Part shown: in pieces, positions 27,726 through 37,016 of the stretch
Layout of the letters: every line of letters starts with the position of its first letter
Position numbering within the stretch: the first letter of the stretch is position 1
NCBI GenBank assembly: GCA_963802095.1
Contig: CAWDHI010000009.1
Coordinates: forward strand, 1 to 64,000
Source of the DNA: CAVVEQ01 sp963802095
GTDB taxonomy: Bacteria; Chloroflexota; Anaerolineae; Anaerolineales; Anaerolineaceae
DNA length: 64,000 nt
Direction: 5' to 3'
Made by a program: the position numbers and the translations under genes
Notes under the pieces: model-generated
What the model saw: the letters and a program-made list of their open reading frames with translations, nothing else
Database searches by the model: none
Told to the model about the DNA's origin: nothing

Positions 27726-28451
27726 TTGGAAACCAATCCATCCGAGGTTGCACCCCAACCAATGCGCGCCTTCTCCTTCTGGCGCTGGCTGGTCCTTTCC
27801 TGCGTCCTGCTCATCCCCTTCGCGCTCGTGATAGGTTTCCTCATCTGGGATGGGGAAGGCTTCTTCGAAATCATAATTTACGATTCATTTTTCACCTATT
27901 TTGTCATATTGCTGGCCGCCCTGCTCGGCGGTATCCTGCAGTGGATCTACTTCCACTTCCAGTTCCCCCGCGCCTGGACCTGGCCTGTGGAACAGATGCT
28001 TGTTTACGGGGTATCCGTTTTCCTTTTCACCCTCCTCCCGCGCAACGACCTTTACCTGCTCACCCGCAACTTCCCGTTTTGGGTGCGGCTGGGCAGCTTC
28101 GCCCTCATCCTGCTGGCTTTCCTGCTGCCGCCCTTGCTGTTCTACTTTATGTATTTCCGCAGCCGGAAGATCCCCCTGGAGCGCGGCTGGTTCCGGGATT
28201 ACGCCCTGGTGTTCGCGTTTGGGTTGGGGGTGTTCCTGCTCTACGATTGGTTCACGGAGGGACGTGCTTCGCCAATCCAGGCAGAACACGGCGCGTTCTA
28301 CACCGGGATGATCGCCTTCGCGCTATATTTATCCGCGGGGCAGGGCTGGGTGCTGGAGCGCGTCCCGTTCCCGGGGCTGCCTAAAAAGGTGAAAAAAGGA
28401 AAAGCCTCCGAGGGGGCTGCTCAAAAAATCAAAATCAGGAGCGAAAAATGA
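27726..28451 (+). CDS. Multi-pass membrane protein, unknown function
   Basis: The product has 241 residues with six predicted membrane helices and a basic tail (LPKKVKKGKASEGAAQKIKIRSEK). The start is TTG 27726 with GGGAGG about ten bases upstream; no ATG is suitably placed. I do not recognise the family. Its stop overlaps the start of the next gene (ATGA at 28448-28451), so the two are translationally coupled. Confidence 0.65.
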   Translation: METNPSEVAPQPMRAFSFWRWLVLSCVLLIPFALVIGFLIWDGEGFFEIIIYDSFFTYFVILLAALLGGILQWIYFHFQFPRAWTWPVEQMLVYGVSVFLFTLLPRNDLYLLTRNFPFWVRLGSFALILLAFLLPPLLFYFMYFRSRKIPLERGWFRDYALVFAFGLGVFLLYDWFTEGRASPIQAEHGAFYTGMIAFALYLSAGQGWVLERVPFPGLPKKVKKGKASEGAAQKIKIRSEK

Positions 28452-28942
28452 AGAACGCTAAAGCGTTACCTGATCTGACCGAGAAGGAAGCCGCGCTGGC
28501 TTATGCCAGGATGTTCAACCGCCTCGATGCGACCGAGTTCATCGAACTTCTTGATGAGGATGTAGTCTATGAATCCGCCTGGGTCAATTCGGAGCTGCGG
28601 GGAAAGGATAAAGTTGCTCATTACCTGGAAAAGAAAATGGAAAAGATCCGGGAATGCCTGGATGAGGAACCGGAAATGAAGCCGGTTGCCGAATTCGTCA
28701 TCGGAAGCCCAGCGGGTGTGCCCGAGGAAAGCCGCCCCGCCTTCGCTTTTCACGACCCGGATTCAACGGACCCAACTTCTTTTGAGGTCAGTTACCTTGA
28801 TGAGCGGCCCTGCGTGCTGGTCACCCAGGCGAAGGACGAAGCGACCGTGGTTTTTAAGGTGGAAGGCCGCTTTATCAATCAATACAACATGATCGAGCGA
28901 CGCTGGTTCGATTACAGGCACCTTGGAATGTTCCCGGAGTAG
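28448..28942 (+). CDS. NTF2/SnoaL-like domain protein
   Basis: This is a 164-residue protein. The first half (EAALAYARMFNRLDATEFIELLDEDVVYESAWVNSELRGKDKVAHYLEKK) has the helix-then-curved-sheet pattern of NTF2-like proteins of the SnoaL type. The second half reads VLVTQAKDEATVVFKVEGRFINQYNMIERR, also typical. The cavity would bind a small molecule, and catalytic activity cannot be assigned. It is coupled by overlap to the upstream membrane protein. Confidence 0.7.
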   Translation: MKNAKALPDLTEKEAALAYARMFNRLDATEFIELLDEDVVYESAWVNSELRGKDKVAHYLEKKMEKIRECLDEEPEMKPVAEFVIGSPAGVPEESRPAFAFHDPDSTDPTSFEVSYLDERPCVLVTQAKDEATVVFKVEGRFINQYNMIERRWFDYRHLGMFPE

Positions 28943-29083
28943 AAGATTCGCAATGGATGGGATAAAAACACTATCCGAGAAAAATTGAATAAGAGTACGA
29001 ATAAATTTTACAACTCTGCCCTGGTCCCGGATATTGCATCTGAGAAATATATGTGAAAGTTCAGGAAGGTATGGACAAGATCG

Positions 29084-29146
29084 TATAATGATTGTCAGGG
29101 ATTCTTCAGGGGCTCGACTTCATCCCCAGTGTTTTACCCCTGACAA
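29084..29146 (+). promoter_or_regulatory. Possible promoter with stem-loop leader
   Basis: TATAAT at 29084-29089 is followed at once by TTGTCAGGG (29092-29100), which pairs perfectly with CCCTGACAA (29138-29146) and has an inner GGGG/CCCC pairing. The resulting 55-base hairpin would open the transcript of the gene at 29172. No clear -35 is seen. Confidence 0.35.
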
Positions 29147-29171
29147 GTGAGCTCAGATCGGCAGAAATGAC

Positions 29172-30041
29172 ATGGCTTTTAATAAAAATTCCCGCCTGGA
29201 TCCTTCGCAGGTCCAGGATAGGCGCGGGAGCAGTAGGGGAACAAGAATGGCCGTTGGCGGGGGAGGGGTGGGTCTGGTCATCATCGTGGTCGCCCTGCTG
29301 ATGGGCGTGGATCCCGGCAGCCTGCTTGATATGGCGCAAGAACCAGCCGCAGATACCAGCGCATACACCAGTCCAGGTTCGCTCAGCGATCTGAGCACCT
29401 CCTGCCAGACAGGGGCTGACGCAAACGCCAAACATGAATGCGCTATTGTGGGGTACGTGAACTCGATCCAATCTTTTTGGTCTGATGAGTTCGCCGCGAA
29501 TGGGTCAGAATACACGCCGGCGCAAACAATTCTCTATTCCGGTTCAACCGATGCCGCCTGCGGGTATGCCTCCAGCGCGATGGGTCCGTTCTATTGCCCC
29601 GAGGACCAGTATGTTTACCTGGATCTTTCCTTCTTCAATGATCTCCAAACAAAGTATGGTGCAGAGGGTGGTCCATTCGCCGAGGCATACGTTTTGGCCC
29701 ATGAATATGGCCATCACGTTCAGGATCTCCTGGGGATATTGAATTCATCCGGCAGCTCGCCGGAAGAATCTGTGGAGATCGAGCTTCAGGCAGACTGCCT
29801 GGCTGGCATCTGGATGTATCATGCCGTGGAAACTGGATTCATTGCCCAGGTTTCTGATAAAGATATTGAGCAAAGTCTGAATGCTGCCGCGGCTATTGGC
29901 GATGATCGTATCCAGCGGGAGACGCAGGGGTATGTCTCGCCCGAGACGTGGACGCATGGGTCCTCCAGCCAGCGCCAGGATGCCTTGAAAGACGGATTGC
30001 GGTCAGGCGACGTTCAAACTTGCGACACACCGGGTAGTTAG
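29172..30041 (+). CDS. Neutral zinc metallopeptidase (YpfJ family)
   Basis: The protein has 289 residues. A single membrane helix follows a basic start (VGLVIIVVALLMGV). The soluble domain carries the YpfJ/zinc-peptidase pattern: AQTILYSGSTDAACGYASSAMGPFYCPEDQYVYLDLSFF, the zinc motif HEYGHHVQ, and ELQADCLAGIW with the third ligand. It should be an exported, membrane-anchored metallopeptidase. Two Cys pairs (CGY, YCPE) match the family. A terminator follows at 30061. Confidence 0.93.
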   Translation: MAFNKNSRLDPSQVQDRRGSSRGTRMAVGGGGVGLVIIVVALLMGVDPGSLLDMAQEPAADTSAYTSPGSLSDLSTSCQTGADANAKHECAIVGYVNSIQSFWSDEFAANGSEYTPAQTILYSGSTDAACGYASSAMGPFYCPEDQYVYLDLSFFNDLQTKYGAEGGPFAEAYVLAHEYGHHVQDLLGILNSSGSSPEESVEIELQADCLAGIWMYHAVETGFIAQVSDKDIEQSLNAAAAIGDDRIQRETQGYVSPETWTHGSSSQRQDALKDGLRSGDVQTCDTPGS

Positions 30042-30060
30042 CTGAAGAGATAAGGGCAGG

Positions 30061-30085
30061 GCAGGCTCCTGGCCTGCTTTAATTC
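30061..30085 (+). terminator. Intrinsic terminator
   Basis: GCAGGC / GCCTGC with loop TCCTG is followed by TTTAATTCTT, 20 bases after the metallopeptidase stop. Confidence 0.7.
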
Positions 30086-30186
30086 TTCCTCATTGCCCAT
30101 CGTAAAATCCCATAAGCTCAACAAAAATCCAGAATCGGTAGAAAAAATTCTGCATCTTCTGATTTCCCGCGACTTCAACCAAGACC

Positions 30187-30727
30187 TTACTCGACGATCT
30201 TATTGGCGAACTTCTTCCTGAACTTGGCCAGCTTGGGGGAGATCACGAAGCTGCAGTACGGCTGCGCCCCGTTCTCGTTGAAGTAATTCTGGTGGTAATC
30301 CTCCGCCGGGTAGAACTCCCCGATCGGTTTGATCTCCGTCACGATCGGTGCGGGGAAATCGGGCGCGAACTTCCGGATCGCTTCCTCCGCTGCCTGCTTC
30401 TGCCATTCACTGGCGTAGAGGATGATCGAGCGGTACTGCGTTCCATGGTCGTTGCCCTGGCGGTCCTTTGTTGTTGGGTCGTGCGTGGCGAAGAAGACCT
30501 CCAGCAGGTCCGCGTAGCTGATCTCAGCCGGGTCGAACTCGATCCGGATCACCTCGGCATGTCCCGTCCGCCCGGTGCAGACCAGTTCATAAGATGGATT
30601 GGGGGTCGCACCTCCTGCGTAGCCGGGCATCACGGAATTCACGCCTTTCAGGCGCTGGAAAACCGCCTCGGTGCACCAGAAGCACCCGCCGCCAAAGACC
30701 GCGTATTCCGCGATTTTTTGCGTCCAT
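30187..30727 (-). CDS. msrA: Peptide-methionine (S)-S-oxide reductase MsrA (frameshifted near its start)
   Basis: The downstream frame gives GYAGGATPNPSYELVCTGRTGHAEVIRIEFDP, DHGTQYRSIILY and EDYHQNYF, all MsrA motifs. The catalytic GCFWC motif lies upstream in the same frame (AEYAVFGGGCFWCTEAVFQRLKGVNSV). ATG 30727 joins that frame only if one of six As (30714-30719 on the plus strand) is removed, giving MDAKIAEYAVFGG; the length is 3n+1. It repairs Met-S-sulfoxide with thioredoxin. It starts two bases after the msrB stop, forming an msrB-msrA operon. Confidence 0.88.
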
Positions 30728-30728
30728 T

Positions 30729-31101
30729 TCAGCCTACCTTCTTTGCCGGAACGAACTTGAGCGAGATCGAATTGACGCAGTGGCGGGTGTTGAGCTTGGT
30801 GTAGCCTTCGCCTTCAAAGACGTGCCCCAGGTGCCCGCCGCAAGCCGCGCAGGTGATCTCAGTCCGCCGGCCGTCCGCGTCGCGGGTGCGGATCACTGCC
30901 CCAGGGATCTCCTGGTCGAAGCTAGGCCAGCCGCATCCGGAGTGGAATTTGGCTGTGGAGGTGTAGAGCAGCGTTCCGCACTGCCGGCACTCGTAGGTGC
31001 CTTCCTCGAAGGTGTTCTCATATTCACCGGTGAAAGGGCATCTCGGTGCCCTTATGAAGGATCACGCGCTGTTCTTCAGGGGTTAAGGGTTGGAGTTTCA
31101 T
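30729..31101 (-). CDS. msrB: Peptide-methionine (R)-S-oxide reductase MsrB (frameshifted)
   Basis: From ATG 31101 the frame reads MKLQPLTPEEQRVILHKGTEMPF. Dropping one T of a TTT near 31038 continues TGEYENTFEEGTYECRQCG, HSGCGWPSF, TCAACGGHLGHVF, and the catalytic Cys in NTRHCVNSISL, ending FVPAKKVG. Zinc is bound by the two CxxC pairs. Length is 372+1 bases. It reduces Met-R-sulfoxide and pairs functionally with MsrA encoded directly after it. The shift hides this gene from simple ORF calling. Confidence 0.88.
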
Positions 31102-31164
31102 TATTGGCCTCTTGTGAAGATGATTATAAAACCCCGCGAAAATTAATCAAGCCGATGTAGAAGG

Positions 31165-31198
31165 CAAACAAAAACTGGCTCCGCGGGGGAACCAGTTT
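31165..31198 (-). terminator. Intrinsic terminator of metK
   Basis: On the minus strand AAACTGG / CCAGTTT (31198-31192 and 31178-31172), with an inner TCC/GGA pairing, is followed by TTTGTTTG, 20 bases after the metK stop. Confidence 0.75.
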
Positions 31199-31217
31199 GA
31201 GGTCATGGAAGTGGTGC

Positions 31218-32423
31218 TTACACAGCGGCTTTGAGCGCTTCCACCTTGTCCGTGCGCTCCCAGGAGAGATCGAGGTCATCGCGGCCGAAGTGCCCGTAGG
31301 CGGCCGTCTGGCGGTAGATTGGGTGACGGAGGTTGAGGTCGTGGATGATGGCACCGGGGCGCAGGTCGAAGACCTGGCTGATGGCCTTGGCGATCTTCTC
31401 GTCATCCACGGTGCCGGTGCCAAAGGTCTCCACATTGATGCTGAGCGGGTGCGCCACGCCAATGGCGTAGGCCAGCTGGATCTCGCAGCGCGCGGCAAGC
31501 CCGGCGGCGACCACGTTCTTGGCCACCCAGCGGGCAGCGTAGGCAGCGGAGCGATCCACCTTCGTGGGATCCTTGCCGCTGAACGCTCCACCGCCGTGAC
31601 GGCCCATCCCGCCGTAGGTATCCACGATGATCTTGCGCCCGGTCACCCCGGCATCCCCCATCGGGCCACCGATCACGAACCTGCCCGTCGGGTTCACGAA
31701 GATGTGCATCTTATCGTCGCGCAGTTCACCCGGAATGACCTCGGAGATGATGTGCTCCATCACGCCTTCCTCGATTTCGGAGTGGGAAACATCCGGGGAG
31801 TGCTGGGTGCTGATCAGGACGGTATCCACGCGAACTGGCTTGCCGTGGTTGTATTCCACGGTCACCTGGGATTTGCCATCCGGGCGCAGCCAGGGCAGGG
31901 TGCCGGATTTCCGGGCGGCTGCCAGCTGGCGGGTGAGCTTGTGGGCGTAGTAAATGGGCATGGGCATCAGGGTGGGGGTTTCGTCGCAGGCAAAACCGAA
32001 CATCATCCCCTGGTCGCCGGCGCCGACAGATTCGATATCCTTCGCGGACATTTCGCCGGATTTGGCTTCCAGGGCTTTATCCACACCCATGGCGATATCG
32101 CCGGACTGGTTGGCGATGGCAACCTGCACGGCGCAGGTGTTGCCATCGAAACCCTTTTCGCTGTTGTCATACCCGATCTCGGTGACCACATTGCGAACCA
32201 GCTTGTCGAAATCGACGAAGGCATGGGTGGTGATCTCGCCCAGCACCATCACGAAGCCGGTCTTGGTGGCAGTCTCGCAGGCCACGCGGGAGTAGGGGTC
32301 CTGCTCCAGGCAGGCATCCAGGACGGCATCGGATACCTGGTCGCAGATCTTATCCGGGTGGCCTTCCGTCACGGATTCGGATGTGAAGAGGTATTTTTCG
32401 GAACGCATAAAAGTGTTGGTCAT
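31218..32423 (-). CDS. metK: S-adenosylmethionine synthetase
   Basis: This is a 401-residue MetK with SESVTEGHPDKICDQVSDAVLD at the N-terminus, the hexapeptide-like GAGDQGMMFGFA motif, and GGAFSGKDPTKVDRSAAYAARW. It makes SAM from Met and ATP. Transcription starts from a consensus promoter at 32640-32668 and passes through a SAM-I riboswitch and terminator, so expression falls when SAM is high. Several SAM-dependent rRNA methyltransferases lie further along in this window. The start is ATG 32423 with AAGGAG 11 bases upstream; ATG 32408 is possible. Confidence 0.97.
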   Translation of the reverse strand: MTNTFMRSEKYLFTSESVTEGHPDKICDQVSDAVLDACLEQDPYSRVACETATKTGFVMVLGEITTHAFVDFDKLVRNVVTEIGYDNSEKGFDGNTCAVQVAIANQSGDIAMGVDKALEAKSGEMSAKDIESVGAGDQGMMFGFACDETPTLMPMPIYYAHKLTRQLAAARKSGTLPWLRPDGKSQVTVEYNHGKPVRVDTVLISTQHSPDVSHSEIEEGVMEHIISEVIPGELRDDKMHIFVNPTGRFVIGGPMGDAGVTGRKIIVDTYGGMGRHGGGAFSGKDPTKVDRSAAYAARWVAKNVVAAGLAARCEIQLAYAIGVAHPLSINVETFGTGTVDDEKIAKAISQVFDLRPGAIIHDLNLRHPIYRQTAAYGHFGRDDLDLSWERTDKVEALKAAV

Positions 32424-32442
32424 GCTGGTGTGTTCTCCTTAT

Positions 32443-32478
32443 AAAAAAGATTGCCCCGTCAGTCGAGGGAGCAATCTT
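32443..32478 (-). terminator. Riboswitch-controlled intrinsic terminator before metK
   Basis: On the minus strand AAGATTGC (32478-32471) pairs with GCAATCTT (32454-32447) with extra GC pairs inside, and a T-run follows to 32443. It lies between the SAM-I aptamer and the metK start, the normal expression platform. Confidence 0.9.
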
Positions 32479-32499
32479 CATGGTTTCGGATTGACAGCC

Positions 32500-32608
<109 letters not shown>

Positions 32609-32639
32609 CGCCTTTGGGGCTATTTGATTGTACGAGCGT

Positions 32640-32668
32640 TTTATATCACGGCAGGATGGATTTGTCAA
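32640..32668 (-). promoter_or_regulatory. Consensus promoter for the riboswitch-metK transcript
   Basis: TTGACA (32668-32663) and TATAAA (32645-32640) are separated by exactly 17 bp on the minus strand, about 25 bases before the aptamer. Confidence 0.88.
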
Positions 32669-32682
32669 ACGTGTACCGATCG

Positions 32683-33600
32683 TCAGAGATGCTTCACCTG
32701 GTATTGATCCAGGTCGCGAGCGAGAATGGTTCCGGGGAAGGTTTCCTGTGCCTCGGCGAGGATATCCTTATCCCGGTAGCGGCGGGAGAAGTGGGTGAGG
32801 AAAAGCTGGCGCACCCCGGCGCGCTTGGCAAGGCCGGCGGCATCGCTGGCGGTGAGGTGCGAGAACTGCCTGGCCATTTCCTCCTCTTCCCGAAGGTAAG
32901 TGGCTTCAATAACCAAACCATCCGCGTCCTGGCAGATATCCGTGAGGGATTCGGTCTCCCCGGTATCACCAACGACCACCAAACGGGTGCCGGGGCGATA
33001 TTCACCGAGAACCATCTCGGGGTCGATCACCTGGCCATTTGGCAGGGTAACTGGTTTTCCTGATACCAGGTCACGCCGCCAGGGTCCCTCAGGGATCTCC
33101 AGGGCTGCGGCCTTTTCTGCGAGGAAGGGGCGGCGGCCGGCTTCTTCGAATAGATACCCCAGGCAATCGGGTCCTCGGTGGTGAACCGGAAAAGCGGTGA
33201 TCTTAAAATCCTGCTCCTGGAAGATTGTGCCCGGCTTGATCGGGATCAATTCCAGTGGCATGGGTGGGCGGTTACCGCGCAGCACCACGCCATAGAGCAG
33301 GTCGCTGATGCGCTGGAGGGCACCCTCGCCTGCGTAGATCTCCATGCGGTCGATGGCTTCCCAGCGCAGGAAGGTGGAGAGCAATCCTGCCAGGCCGAGG
33401 ATGTGATCGAGATGGCTGTGGGTGATGAGGATGCGGTTCAGGCGTTTGAAGCCGATCCCGGATTGCAGAATCTGGCGTTGAGTACCCTCGCCGCAATCCA
33501 CCAGGAAACGGTACTCATCATGCATCACAACCTGCGCGGGCAGGTTGCGGCGGGCGGAGGGGGCAGAGGCGGAGGTTCCGAGAAAAACGAGTTCGAACAA
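32683..33600 (-). CDS. rnz: Ribonuclease Z
   Basis: The protein has 305 residues with the RNase Z/ElaC metallo-beta-lactamase pattern: LGTSASAPSARRN, FLVDCGEGTQRQIL, the zinc motif HSHLDHILGLAGLL, then PVHHRGPDCLGY, VVVGDT and the final LTHFSRRY. It cleaves the 3' trailer of tRNA precursors. The start appears to be TTG 33600 with AAGGA nine bases upstream. The metK promoter begins just after its stop. Confidence 0.94.
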   Translation of the reverse strand: MFELVFLGTSASAPSARRNLPAQVVMHDEYRFLVDCGEGTQRQILQSGIGFKRLNRILITHSHLDHILGLAGLLSTFLRWEAIDRMEIYAGEGALQRISDLLYGVVLRGNRPPMPLELIPIKPGTIFQEQDFKITAFPVHHRGPDCLGYLFEEAGRRPFLAEKAAALEIPEGPWRRDLVSGKPVTLPNGQVIDPEMVLGEYRPGTRLVVVGDTGETESLTDICQDADGLVIEATYLREEEEMARQFSHLTASDAAGLAKRAGVRQLFLTHFSRRYRDKDILAEAQETFPGTILARDLDQYQVKHL

Positions 33601-33630
33601 GTATTTATCCTTGGAAAAAGTGAAAGAATT

Positions 33631-35388
33631 TTACTTCACTTTGCGCTTCAGCAGGAAAAATGCCTGCTGGTCGTCAGGAATGACTTCGAAATTCGCGGTG
33701 ACCAAGGCCAGCAGGTCGGGGATGCCCTGAACCTGGCTCCAATCGTGAGCAGTGAGGAAGGCAAGATCGTAATTCATAGAAGGGAGTGTTTCAAGCGGGT
33801 CATTATAAACAAGGATTCCTTTGGCATAGTCGTAATCAATGGGCAGAATGAAGTTATCCACGGTGGCATTCGCACGAAAGTAAACATTGAACATGCTTCG
33901 CAGCTCATCTTTCTTGAGGGTGAGCATCTGGTATTCCTTGTACATACTGGAGGACACATAAAGAACCATATCGGGGGAGTATTGGATCTCGGAGTTAAAT
34001 GCAGAGAATGGGTATAACATGGTGCTCAGACGTTTATTGATTGGTTGTTCAACGACAATAGACTGGAAATTGGCAAAGATGGGAGGTACGAGCATTGCGG
34101 AGAGGAGAAGCACTGGCAGGTTCAGACTGCGGGCGGTCACTGTTTGCTTCCAGCCCAGGCTGAGCAACGTCAGGCAGAGAAAGATGGGTAGAAGGACATG
34201 CTGAACAGCTTGGATTAGCGTGATTTTGCTACCTTCGATTGCTGACTGGATGAGAATGACGCTGCCTGTGCCGATTACAACACCCAGCATCGCGAAGAGG
34301 ATGAACCGCCGCCAGTCTTCCCTGAGAGGAGGTTCTGCCGGGAGGATCACCTGCGCACCGAATATGCAAAGGATGGGAAGAACTGGGAAATAAAAACGAT
34401 CATAAAAACCCCTGCCAGAATCTGCAATCGCAGAAACCATCAGGATGATGATCAAAATCAGCGGGTAGGACCACAGGAGTTTCTTCGGAATGAGAAATTC
34501 ATCTTTCGAAAGCTTAAAGGGTGAAATTAGGTAAAACAGGAGAGGAAGAAGGGCAAACTGGAAAACATAGCTGGTTGGGAATCTCTCGCTGGCTTCCATC
34601 GTACCGGATATGTTCCTGGCGACCTGTAAATAGCCAATGAATTCTGAAGGTCGCAGCCCCCAGAAGGCATCGCGGACGATTAAGAAGTTTAAAAAGATGA
34701 AAATTACGATCCCAAGCGCAAAACCGATTAGGAAGAAACGCAGCCGCTTCCAGAAAAGCTTAAGTTGAAACCTTCCATTGGATCCAAACCCAAACCCAAG
34801 AAAAATTAAGCCGCTTATCACAGCGGTTTCCTTGCTTTTGAATGCCAGTAGGAAGAGAAAACCAAGCAAGGCTAATAGAACCGGGGATTTGAACTGATTA
34901 CGGGCTGCCAGCAGATAAATAAGACTGATCAATGCAACGATAAACATCGCTGTGAAATCGTTCTTTGGCACACCTGAGTATTTGGCCAATATTGGCAGAG
35001 AAAGGAATAGGCCTGAACCCAGCAAGGCATTCAAGGCAGTGCTGCGCTGGGTGAGCAAGCGGGAAGCAAGGTAAATCATCAAGGCAGTACCGGTGATCAG
35101 GAACGCCCAGTAATATTTTGCTCCAGCGATCGGGGTCTTTGCCATCTCCATGAAAAAACGTTGGAAATAGAGATGCGTGTAATAAAACAACACTTGCAAG
35201 GATGTGTATCCATTAAGGCTGGCGTCCAGGTAGTAAAACTCATCTGAAAACAGAGGTCCGCCTCCATTTTTCGCCAGTAGCAATCCCAGGGCGATCGCAG
35301 CCAGGAGGATCAATAACCATTCCAGCCATGGGATACTGATGAATTCTCGCCTGGTGTGGATATGTTCTTTGCTTTTTGGATTAATCAC
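33631..35388 (-). CDS. Polytopic membrane protein, GT-C glycosyltransferase-like
   Basis: About 585 residues with ten or more membrane helices and a C-terminal extracytoplasmic domain. The first external loop has GGPLFSDEFYYLDASLNG, where the acidic DE pair resembles the catalytic loop of GT39/GT83-type GT-C enzymes that use lipid-linked sugars. I place the start at GTG 35388, eight bases after GGAG in GGAGATCTCC; the open frame runs on to 35739 but then overlaps the divergent gene. Substrate and family assignment are tentative. AT content is higher than in the genes before it. Confidence 0.65.
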   Translation of the reverse strand: MINPKSKEHIHTRREFISIPWLEWLLILLAAIALGLLLAKNGGGPLFSDEFYYLDASLNGYTSLQVLFYYTHLYFQRFFMEMAKTPIAGAKYYWAFLITGTALMIYLASRLLTQRSTALNALLGSGLFLSLPILAKYSGVPKNDFTAMFIVALISLIYLLAARNQFKSPVLLALLGFLFLLAFKSKETAVISGLIFLGFGFGSNGRFQLKLFWKRLRFFLIGFALGIVIFIFLNFLIVRDAFWGLRPSEFIGYLQVARNISGTMEASERFPTSYVFQFALLPLLFYLISPFKLSKDEFLIPKKLLWSYPLILIIILMVSAIADSGRGFYDRFYFPVLPILCIFGAQVILPAEPPLREDWRRFILFAMLGVVIGTGSVILIQSAIEGSKITLIQAVQHVLLPIFLCLTLLSLGWKQTVTARSLNLPVLLLSAMLVPPIFANFQSIVVEQPINKRLSTMLYPFSAFNSEIQYSPDMVLYVSSSMYKEYQMLTLKKDELRSMFNVYFRANATVDNFILPIDYDYAKGILVYNDPLETLPSMNYDLAFLTAHDWSQVQGIPDLLALVTANFEVIPDDQQAFFLLKRKVK

Positions 35389-35533
35389 AAGGAGATCTCC
35401 AAGGAAGGAAAATTGAACGGGTAAGGTCAATTCCCTGATGAAGGTATTATCGCATAAATAATTTATCATCTGTATTATGGCACGAAACCTGCATAATAAT
35501 CCAAGGATCATTTTTTTGAGAAGAGGATGCTCA

Positions 35534-36025
35534 ATGAACTTGGAAATCGAAGTGCTACCCATTGTAAAACCACCTGAGACCAACTTCATCTTCGGTCTTT
35601 CACATTTTATAAAAACCGTGGAGGATATGCACGAAGCACTGGTCGGATCTGTTCCCGGGATCAAGTTCGGGCTGGCCTTCTGCGAGGCTTCCGGGAAAAG
35701 GCTTGTCCGCTGGTCGGGCACCGATGATGCTTCGATCAAGCTGGCAATTCAAAACGCGATTGCGGTAGGGGCGGGACATACTTTCTTTCTCTTCCTGGGG
35801 GAGGGATATTACCCTATCAACGTACTAAATGCGGTCAAGGGTCTACACGAGGTTTGCCAGATCTTTTGCGCAACCGCCAATGAAACGGAGATCCTGGTTG
35901 CGCAGACCAGGCAGGGCAGGGGGGTTCTCGGGGTTGTGGATGGGCAAAGTCCGATGGGGGTGGAAAAGGATGATGATATTGCCTGGAGAAAAAGTTTTCT
36001 CCGGAAGATAGGATATAAATCATAA
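35534..36025 (+). CDS. Adenosine-specific kinase (PF04008-type)
   Basis: The protein has 163 residues. The sequence is close to the family throughout: KPPETNFIFGLSHFIKTVEDMHEALV, IKFGLAFCEASGKRLVRWSG, HTFFLFLGEGYYPINVLNAVKG, VCQIFCATANETEILVAQT and GRGVLGVVDGQSPMGVE. The archaeal prototype (Pyrobaculum PAE2307) binds AMP, and the family is annotated as adenosine-specific kinase; the biological role is poorly known. The start at ATG 35534 follows AAGAGG; the upstream extension to 35477 has no ribosome site. Confidence 0.9.
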   Translation: MNLEIEVLPIVKPPETNFIFGLSHFIKTVEDMHEALVGSVPGIKFGLAFCEASGKRLVRWSGTDDASIKLAIQNAIAVGAGHTFFLFLGEGYYPINVLNAVKGLHEVCQIFCATANETEILVAQTRQGRGVLGVVDGQSPMGVEKDDDIAWRKSFLRKIGYKS

Positions 36026-36061
36026 TCCTCGGAGGGTAACTCCGATGGATGGAGGAATATT

Positions 36062-36965
36062 ATGACCAAATTCACGTTTATTCTACTGCTGGGGCTCCTG
36101 TTGCTGACAGCTTGTCAGTCCCCTAGTTCGTCTGACGCAGGTGTGCAAACCCGGGTGGCAGCCATCCTTACGGATATACCAACGTACACTCCCCTTCCAC
36201 CCACGGTTACGGCAACAATTCAGCTTCCAACCCTGGCAGTGAACACGCCTACAATGGAACCAACCGATAACGCCCACACCGGAACCGACCGTGGGAACAG
36301 TGGAACCAACTGCAACCAAAACGGTCCCCGGTATTCCCACCGAGACCTTGCTGCCCTCTCCCACATCACCTGCAGGGGACCCGCGTGCAGCACTTGGCAC
36401 ACCCACCTGGTCCGATCCAATGGATAATCCCAATAATTGGCCTGTCGGTTCCGATAATTTCACTTCCCTTTCAGTGGCTGATGGTGAATTGACTCTGGTT
36501 GGACTTACCTCCACAAATGGATGGAAATTGGCAAGTGCAAAAGCACTAAAGAATTTTTATCTGGAAGCCGATGGTCGTATGGTCTCCTGCTCCGGGATGG
36601 ATGCCTGGGGATTGATCTTCCGGGTGCCTAATTATGACAAACCGGATCGGGGGTATTTATTTGGGATCACCTGTGATGGAAACTATTATCTGAAATCCTG
36701 GGATGGCACAATGGAACCTGGGACCATGACCCAGATCATCTACCCTTATGCCAGCAAGGCAATCGTGAAGGGTTCCAACCAGACAAACCGGGTAGGTGTA
36801 ATGGCTACCGGCGAGAATCTGAAATTTTTCATCAACGGGAAAATGGTGCACGAGATCGCAGATTCCACGTACCCACAAGGATATTTCGGATTGTTCATAA
36901 ACAGTGAAAAAACCCCCAACCTTACCGCCAAGATCAACCAGGTGGATTACTGGAGCTCAAAATAA
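36062..36965 (+). CDS. Lipoprotein with concanavalin/DUF1080-like domain (frameshifted)
   Basis: The signal peptide MTKFTFILLLGLLLLTACQS carries a lipobox Cys18. A Thr/Pro-rich linker follows and changes frame near 36262; the pieces IQLPTLAVNTPTMEPT and ITPTPEPTVGTVEPTATKT clearly belong together, and total length is 3n+1. The C-terminal ~190 residues (DPMDNPNNWPVG, YLEADGRMVSCSGMDAWGLIFR, YYLKSWDG, VMATGENLKFFINGKMVHEI, QGYFGLFI) look like a laminin-G/3-keto-disaccharide-hydrolase jelly roll that may bind or act on glycans. It is followed by a terminator. Confidence 0.75.
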
Positions 36966-36982
36966 TCCTGATGCCAAGAATC

Positions 36983-37016
36983 GAAACCGGTGGGCAACCA
37001 CCGGTTTCTGTTATAT
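36983..37016 (+). terminator. Intrinsic terminator
   Basis: A perfect 11-bp stem GAAACCGGTGG / CCACCGGTTTC with loop GCAA is followed by TGTTATATT. It lies just after the lipoprotein stop. Confidence 0.75.

Noticed and set aside
31197..32444. 415-codon open frame on the plus strand opposite metK
   Set aside because: It is the antisense shadow of metK, whose motifs, riboswitch and promoter fix the minus strand as coding.
33178..34017. 279-codon plus-strand frame opposite rnz and the membrane protein
   Set aside because: It spans the ends of two real minus-strand genes and has no recognisable motifs.
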